From assembly GCA_030267565.1 (NCBI GenBank), contig BRXU01000005.1:4219501-4283500 (forward strand): a DNA stretch of 64,000 bases, given 5' to 3'. Under the pieces are notes generated by a model. That model was given only the letters and a program-made list of their open reading frames with translations. It was not told the DNA's origin and did not search any database. The first letter of the stretch is position 1; each line of letters starts with the position of its first letter. The translations under genes and the position numbers were made by a program. Shown in pieces: positions 58,098 through 64,000 of the stretch. The DNA comes from Pleodorina starrii. Its lineage: Eukaryota; Chlorophyta; Chlorophyceae; Chlamydomonadales; Volvocaceae.

Positions 58098-60079
58098 CTA
58101 ACCCTTGCGGCTGCCGCCCCGCGGCCGCTGTCCCCTCTCGCCACAGGTTCAGCACAAGCGAGTGCAGCCAGGGCAGCCGCAGCGGCAGAACCAGCGCCGG
58201 CAGCAGCAGTGGCACTCCCCGGACCAGCGCCGCGCCCAGCCCCAGGTGCAGCTTGCGCTCGGCGAGCATCAGCAGGGTCTGGGGACGACGGAAGAAAAGG
58301 AAGGCGGCAAGGAGACCGTGCCGGTACCCCCCCTTGAGCGACCGCACTGGAGGGAAGCAACACGCGGGCGCCGCCGGCCGGGAAGGCGGGACCCGACAGG
58401 CGGCTCTGGGAAAACACCCAACGCGAAAGGCGATGACAGGCAACAGCCTCCCCTCCCCACCGATCTTCAACGACTCCTGCCATGTACGGTGTTGGAAGCC
58501 CCTGGCAGTGCGCGTGTACGGGTCACGTGGCTTGGCGCACCGGCGCGAAATTCCGCCCCCTCCCCGGCCAATCGATGGATACGGAAAAAACCAAAAGCTG
58601 CACTCCCGTGGTTTGAGGGGCGCGGAGGCGCCTTACGCCGGCACTCGGCGGGGCAGGTCCAGGCAAAGGTCCGCCCGCCCCGTCCCAGCCCCGTCCCGTC
58701 CCGCCCTGCCCCACCCCGCCCCGCGCTCCGCCATTTCTTCGACCGCTCCCGGCGGCCAGCGAGTGACCATCATCCTCGTACCCGCCATGGCACGTTCTCC
58801 CCCCCCGGGCCCGGATGCCCCCCCCCCCCGCACCTTGGCCGGGTCCAGGACAATCGATGCCGCCAGCAGCCCCTTACACACCACCGCCGCCAGCCAGATC
58901 AACACCAGGTACGCATACAACCCTATCAGCGTAGCGGCGCGCGCGGGATCCGGCGCGCCGCCGCCCGCCAGGCCCAGCACCACCATCAGCGCCCGCACCA
59001 GCTCCTCCACATCCACGTCCGGCCCGCCCGCCAGCGCGCTCAGCCACTCGTCCAGCTGGCTGGCGCCGCCCCCCGCGCCTCCGGCCCCCAGGTCCAGGCC
59101 CATGTCGCCGCGGAGCGCCTCGTCGGTGAGGGCCTCATCGCTGAGGGCCTCGCTGGCGGAGCTGGCGGCGGCAGCCAGGTCGCTGGCGTCGCCGAGGTCG
59201 CTGAGGCCTCCGACGGGGGGTTCCGTGGCGGCGAGAGCCTCAAGGATTGCGTGGAGCCCGGACAAGCAGCCGCCCTGAGGGATGTGTGTGCGCGCGGGAG
59301 GGGGGAGGGGCGGAGTTGTCGTCGATTGGGCCTCGCTCTCGTTATGCGAGGAAAAGGGAGGGGTGATCAAGGTGCGATGGGAGCGATGGGACGGAGGCGA
59401 CGTTGGCGAGCACGGATGGACGGGGGCGCAGGCGCGGCGGGGGGCTGGAGGAGGAAGTTGTGAGGTGCGGGGATGGGGAGGGTAGGATAGGGGGCAGGGT
59501 TGCGTGCGTGGGTGCGTGCGCGGGCGGTGCGGAGCGCTCAGCAGGATAGCCAGAGGGATTATGGTTTGATAGAGAGGGTCGGGGTGTCGGTGCGGGGCCA
59601 AGCGCAGCCAGATAGGGGCTCCCAGCGCTGTGAGCAGTACCTGTTCAGGACACCGACCGATCCCGTGTGCCGTCCGAAATTAAGCTGTCCATCACATACC
59701 CATATGTATTTCTTTGAGCATCCTTTTAGCAAAGCTCTATGCAATCCTGTTTGGATGGCAAAAGGCCTGAACCCGGAGCTATGCTCACCTGCAAAGCCGA
59801 GGCAAGTCCGGAAACCACACGGACAAGACCCATAAGTGCGGGGAGGAGCAGAAACAGCGAAGCCGCCTTGGCTCGTAGATTGGCTCGCCGATGCGTCCTA
59901 GACGACGGAAAAGCAACGTTTGCTGAGCGCAATTTGCCATGATCTAGCTTAGAAAAGCTTGCAATATGACATGGTCGAGGTCGGTCTTGGCTTCGCTTCA
60001 GAGTAGCGAAAGGGCAAGCCCGCTGCGTGCGGAGCATCGCACACGACGGCAGCAGTTCCCGCTGCCATAGGAGCGACAT
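56992..60079 (-). CDS. Polytopic membrane protein, probably organelle-targeted, with poly-Gln
   Basis: Four exons, all in phase 0, give 616 residues: 60079-59789, 59274-58834, 58278-57436 and 57267-56992 (TAA). The N-terminus is rich in Arg, Ser and Ala with few acids (MSLLWQRELLPSCAMLRTQR, later RTHRRANLRAKA), like a plastid transit peptide, then a first hydrophobic helix (ASLFLLLPALMGLVRVVSG). Exon 2 has an acidic Ala-rich region and LIGLYAYLVLIWLAAVVCKG. Exon 3 has VRGVPLLLPALVLPLRL, a run of about 21 Gln, a long Ser/Ala/Glu-rich loop and two helices (AAALLGTSVAAALL; LLTVVDLAAAAVTAAVALAA). Exon 4 adds IKLALVMLVVRAGIELAVG, two further hydrophobic stretches and the C-terminus AYIRIV. Roughly seven to eight membrane spans are expected. 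I do not recognise the family. Confidence 0.75.
58033..58098. repeat. CTG/TTG trinucleotide repeat encoding poly-Gln
   Basis: About 21 CTG or TTG units on the plus strand read as CAG or CAA on the minus strand inside exon 3 of the polytopic membrane protein. CAA interruptions occur at regular spacing. Confidence 0.9.
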
Positions 60080-60296
60080 TTTAATTATTAAGCTTCATGT
60101 CACATTTATGCTTTACTGCGGCGTAAGCTGGGGCAACACATCAATTCTTAGCGGAATTAGGGCCCTGTCGAGGTGCGAGAGACCCATTGGACGACAGGGG
60201 CGGCTGTTCAGTCACCCGGGGCCAAAAATGGCGCGTTTCACTGTCCTTCTTTAGATAATTTGTTCCATAGTTCTGCGACATGATTAACAAGCAGTC
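60080..60296. promoter_or_regulatory. Divergent intergenic promoter region
   Basis: 217 bp lie between start codons on opposite strands (60079 minus, 60297 plus). It is notably AT-richer than the surroundings at both ends. It is expected to hold both promoters and 5' UTRs. Confidence 0.5.
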
Positions 60297-63200
60297 ATGA
60301 GCCTTTTGGAAATGCAAAACGTCTCAACCTCCAGCTTAGGTACTCGTCAAACTCTCTGTCCGCTGAGACGCTTAAAGCAAATTGGACGTCTTACAAGCTT
60401 ATCAGTAGATGTTTCGCCGCGTGGGATTGGCAGGCGGCGATGTTTCAGCGCGCCATTACGACGCAGCAGTCAGCTGTCAAAGTTACTTGGGAAAGCTACA
60501 GCATCGGAGATTGTAGCTGAAGTACTAAATGAGGAGCGAAAGCGCAGAAAGCAGGTATGTGTACTCATACCATCCCCGTCGTCGTCGGAGTGTGCGGAAT
60601 TCGAGGCGGTTCCCGGCTAGTCCTGCCGCGTTACCCCTGGCGTGGACCCTTCATCCCACAACCGATGACCACCGGGGGTGCCTGACCGGTCGCCCTGGTG
60701 GTGCGCGGCCGCCCTGGTCCATGCGACGATCGGCTTCGCTGCACAGGCCTCCCCGCTGGAGCTCCTTGACCAGCAGGGCTTGGGGGTCAGCACCGAAGTA
60801 ATGCGAAAGTTCTCGACAAAGGTCGCAAGCGTGACCCTGGAGGCGTCATGGGACGACGACCCGTCGGGTAAGAGCTGCCCGCCCGTGTTGGGAAGAGAGT
60901 GGAGCCTGAAAAGGGGGGGGAAGTGGCCATGCAGGCGGGTTTGAGGGGTTTCGGAGCCGGAAGGAGAGTTGCCGCCGCCCGCCCACCCTTTTCCACCATA
61001 AGGCGGCTCTTCCCCTCATGCGGAACTTGGAGGAGGGCACCACGCCCCCTCCGCCGCGGCCACGTCCCGTCCACGTCCTGCTCAGTTCGTGCTGAACGAC
61101 CTCCGCCTCCAGGCCCCGCCTCCCCCCCCCGTTTACGTTGCCAGCCCAGCTACGCCTCCTCGTGCCTCTATCGCCCACCCGCCGCCCCACTCAGCACCCA
61201 ATCCTCCGCCCAGCGCCAGAGTAAAACCTACCTCTAAAACCAGTTCCAGTACCAGTACCAGTACCCGGGGCGCATGTCACTCTTGTCCTCTCCATTCCAC
61301 TCAAACCCACGACCGCAGCCCACATGGCCGCACCCCGCATGGCCGCGGACCCGTTGCCAACCCCCCTCCCCCTCCTGCACCTCCAACTCACTGCGGTATC
61401 GTTTTCCTCACCCCGCTGCCTCTGCGGGCCTCCCCTCCCCTGCTCGCCGCCCCCCCTCAGCTCAGCTCCGGTCTCCTCCCCTCCCTTCCCTGCGCCCTCC
61501 CCTCCCCCGTTCTGGTTTCTTTCTTGCAAAATCACTCCTCAACCCCTCCCCTCCTGCAGGCAGCGGTCGAGTGGAGTCTCGTCGTTTGGCTGTGTTGGCC
61601 GTGTACCAGGAGTGGCTGGTGGGGCGGAGTCTGCTGGTGGGGCAGCTGGTGGACTCCCTGGAGCGACTCAGGAGGGGATACCTGCCCAGGGAGCTCATGG
61701 AGAGGGTGGGTGGTTTGGGGGGTGGTTAGGGCGGTTAGGGTGGTTCGGGTGGTTAGGAGGGGCAGGTTAGGGGGACAGGCTTGGCTGGTTGGGCGGGTAG
61801 TGTAAGCCTGGCTCCTCAGCATGCGCGGGATAAGCCTTTGCTGCTGACGATGGGCATCGAGACAGACCTATGCCGTACGACCTTGCGCCCGGAAGGTCAA
61901 CGGTTCGATCCCTGGTCGCCACGCTTGGCTATCGGGTGCGAGGGTGGGGGGGGCGCACTGCCGGCATGGACGCCGAGGACGGCTCACTCTGAAGGTGGGG
62001 GGTGGGAGTGTAAGCCTGGCTCCTGAGCATCTGCCCAGCTGATGGAGAGGGTGGGTGGGTGGGTGGGTGGGTGAGGGTTGGCTGGGGTGGGTAGGGGGGC
62101 GCTGGGCTGGGCGCGGAGAGTGATGGCGGCTTGACGTGAGGATGTGTGCTTTGCGGGCTGGAGGAGGGGGCTGGAGGGGGGGCTAGGTGGCCGGGGCTAG
62201 GTGGCGGGAGGGGGTGTGCGGTCTCTGGGGGATGTTGAGGTCGGGTGAAGGGGTGGGTCGGGACCGTGTGACTGACTTCGCCTCTCCCCCACTCCTCCCC
62301 ACACACACCCTAGGTCCGGTCCTCCCGCGCCGCCTCCCCCCTCACTCCGGACACTGAGGCCCTGGATGGTCCCTCCCTGCTGCTGCTGGCGGCGCTGCTG
62401 GTCCCCGCGGAGAGACTGAGGGCGGCACTGGACCGCACTCTGGCGCAGACCCGGACGGAGCTGATGGCATCGGTGAGGAGAGGGGGGCCGGGGGGGGGAG
62501 GAGAAGCGGGGGGGGGCAGGCGGGGGTGTGGAGAGGGTGGGGGTGGGGGGGAAGAGGGAATGGAGGTGAAGCCGAAGCGGTGGGATGGAGGCGGCCTTGT
62601 TGGCCTTGTTGGTGAACGGACCCGGGACTCGACAGTACGTGCCTCTGTGCAATGCGGGCCAGTTGGCTGTTGCCAGTTGGCTGTTGCCAGTTGCCAGTTG
62701 GCTGTTGCCAGTTGGCTGTTGCCAGTTGGCTGTTGGCTGTTGCCAGTTGCCAGTTGGCTGTTGCCAGTTGCCAGTTGGCTGTTGGCTGTTGCCAGTTGCC
62801 AGTTGGCTGTTGCCAGTTGGCTGTTGGCTGTTGGCTGTTGGCTGTTGTTGAGGACTGAGGACCGATACCGGAGGGACTGACCCGGAGGAGAGGGGAGGAC
62901 GGGGCGGGTAGGCTGAGGTCAGGGAAGCGGAGAGGAGGGTGAAGCAAGCGCCGGAAAGGGGAAACGGCCATACGGGCGGAGGGATGTGTGGTGGGAAGGT
63001 GAACCGAGGAGGGAGGCGGGGGGGTTGGGGGGAGCCCACCCCTCGTCCCCGCTCAAAACCCGGGCACGCGAGGGCAGCTGTTGCATTTCGCCGGCCGCGG
63101 AGTCGTTGGTCGGTTGGTTGCGGTTGCGTTCGGTTCTGTTCGGTTGGGTTCGGTTGGTATCTGGTGGCCATCCCGCATTTGGGTTGTGTCAGGAGGCCTC

Positions 63201-64000
63201 GCTTCCGGAGGGCCGTGTGTGGGAGGGCGGCCGATGTCGGGAGGGCGGCCGAACGGGTCCCCTCATAAGATTTGCTCTCTTTCATTCGCTCACCTCCTGT
63301 TGCATTCCCGCTCATGCGCTCAAGCCGAACTTGCCCTCCTCCCCTCCCCCGCTCCCCCCTCTTCACCGATGGCCCACCACCGCAATCGCAACCGCAACGG
63401 CCGCCCCCACCGCGCCTTCGCCACCGCCGCCGCCGGCGCTACCGTCACCGTCACCGCCGCTGCCGTTGCCTCGGGCCTCACAATGCATTTGGCGATCGGC
63501 GATCGGAAATCGGCGATGGGCGATGGTGGTGGTGGTGGTGGCGCTCTGTCTTGTGTAGGGCCCCTACCGCGGCCGGGACGACCTGCTTCCCTCCCTGGAC
63601 CGGGGTCTGCTGCTGCTGCGGGCCAGTGCGGTCAAGAGTATAGAGATGGCGCTGTTCCGAGCCACACACGTGCAGGAGGCGAGGGCGGTGGAGGTAAGGG
63701 GGGGGGTGTACAGGGGCCCTGCGCCTTCCCCGTCTGACTGGCTGGCTGGGTTACCCCGTATGTCTGACTGACTGACCGAGCGACTGACTGACTGGCTGGC
63801 CGGGTTACCCCCGTCTGACTGACTGACTGACCGAGCGACTGACTGGCTGATCTGCAGGTGGAGCTGGGGCGGCAGAAGCAGGCTCAGCGGGCCAAGAGGG
63901 AGGAACCCAGGTGGGGGGGGTTGGATGGGGGGGGTCGGGGGTTCGGGGGGTTGGAGGGGGGGGGGGTCGGGGGGGCCATGTGATGGCCGGCTGCTGTGTG
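60297..64000 (+). CDS. Unknown helical protein with basic N-terminus, 3' incomplete
   Basis: Exons with agreeing phase are 60297-60554, 60747-60867, 61560-61705, 62314-62472, 63559-63693 and 63858-63910. The gene continues past the window. The N-terminus (MSLLEMQNVSTSSLGTRQTL, then LRRLKQIGRLTSLSV and RRRCFSAPLRRSSQLSKLL) is rich in Arg, Ser and Leu and nearly free of acids, typical of a plastid or mitochondrial presequence. The mature part is alpha-helical: EIVAEVLNEERKRRKQ, LLDQQGLGVSTEVMRKF, RLAVLAVYQEWLVGRSLLVG, QLVDSLERLRRGYLPREL, LLLLAALLVPAERLRAALDR, GLLLLRASAVKSIEMALFRA and QKQAQRAKREEP. One stretch (LLLLAALLV) is hydrophobic but short for a membrane span. I do not recognise a family. 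The intron 62473-63558 carries a minisatellite. Confidence 0.65.
62655..62845. repeat. GTTGGCTGTTGCCA minisatellite in an intron
   Basis: Variable-order tandem heptamers (GTTGGCT and GTTGCCA types) run for about 190 bases in the intron between the exons ending at 62472 and starting at 63559. The two heptamers occur in irregular order, so this is a two-unit variant repeat. Confidence 0.9.
63735..63852. repeat. CTGA/CTGG tract with near duplication in an intron
   Basis: A segment with CTGACTGACTGACCGAGCGA followed by CTGG units and GGGTTACCCC occurs twice in tandem just before the acceptor at 63855-63857. Confidence 0.8.

Overview
This window looks like nuclear DNA of a volvocine green alga (Chlamydomonas/Volvox type). 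It is GC-rich. Genes are broken by many short GT-AG introns packed with simple repeats. Several 3' ends carry TGTAA, the usual polyadenylation signal of these algae. The proteins have the Gly/Ala/Pro/Ser/Gln runs typical of the group, and one gene encodes a ciliary dynein subunit. Exon models below were built by hand from reading frame, splice consensus and matching intron phase, so boundaries are predictions.

Layout. (1) 549-6151 (+): nine exons of a FemAB-like (DUF482) N-acyltransferase whose 5' end is not resolved; one intron holds a CCCT array of about 320 bp. (2) 9580-12640 (-): an unrecognised Pro/Gly-rich protein. (3) 13183-18027 (+): a SAP-like N-terminus, a long disordered linker and a divergent AAA+ ATPase module; genes 2 and 3 are divergent. 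(4) 19816-23799 (+): the light intermediate chain of the intraflagellar-transport dynein (D1bLIC), complete in eight exons. (5) about 26150-29010 (+): a very low-complexity Ser/Gly/Ala protein. (6) 30370-31243 (+): a possible two-exon small gene. (7) 31812-34381 (-): an unknown small protein with hydrophobic segments and an amphipathic helix. (8) 37207-39396 (-): an F-box/ankyrin-type repeat protein. (9) 39984-47225 (-): a complete 12-exon organelle-targeted LpxC homologue. (10) about 47467-50750 (+), divergent from LpxC: a membrane protein with a degenerate SPL/CRR1-like PGC motif. (11) 51489-53319: weak coding signs. (12) 54401-56444 (+): a BAR-domain protein. (13) 56992-60079 (-): a polytopic, probably organelle-targeted membrane protein with a poly-Gln run. 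(14) 60297 to the window end (+): an unknown helical protein with a basic N-terminus, divergent from gene 13.

The genes do not form a pathway. Common themes are organelle-targeted proteins with bacterial relatives (FemAB-like, LpxC) and ciliary or membrane-shaping proteins (D1bLIC, BAR). Three divergent pairs share short putative promoters (12641-13182, 47226-47466, 60080-60296).

The strongest second-look items are these. The LpxC homologue keeps the fold and transit peptide but has replaced two of the three zinc-binding residues. The SAP plus AAA+ protein has a swapped Walker B acid pair. A 38-bp duplication in the BAR gene copies a 3' splice site. A strong hairpin lies at 52596-52650. The palindrome TACCGGTA is over-represented.
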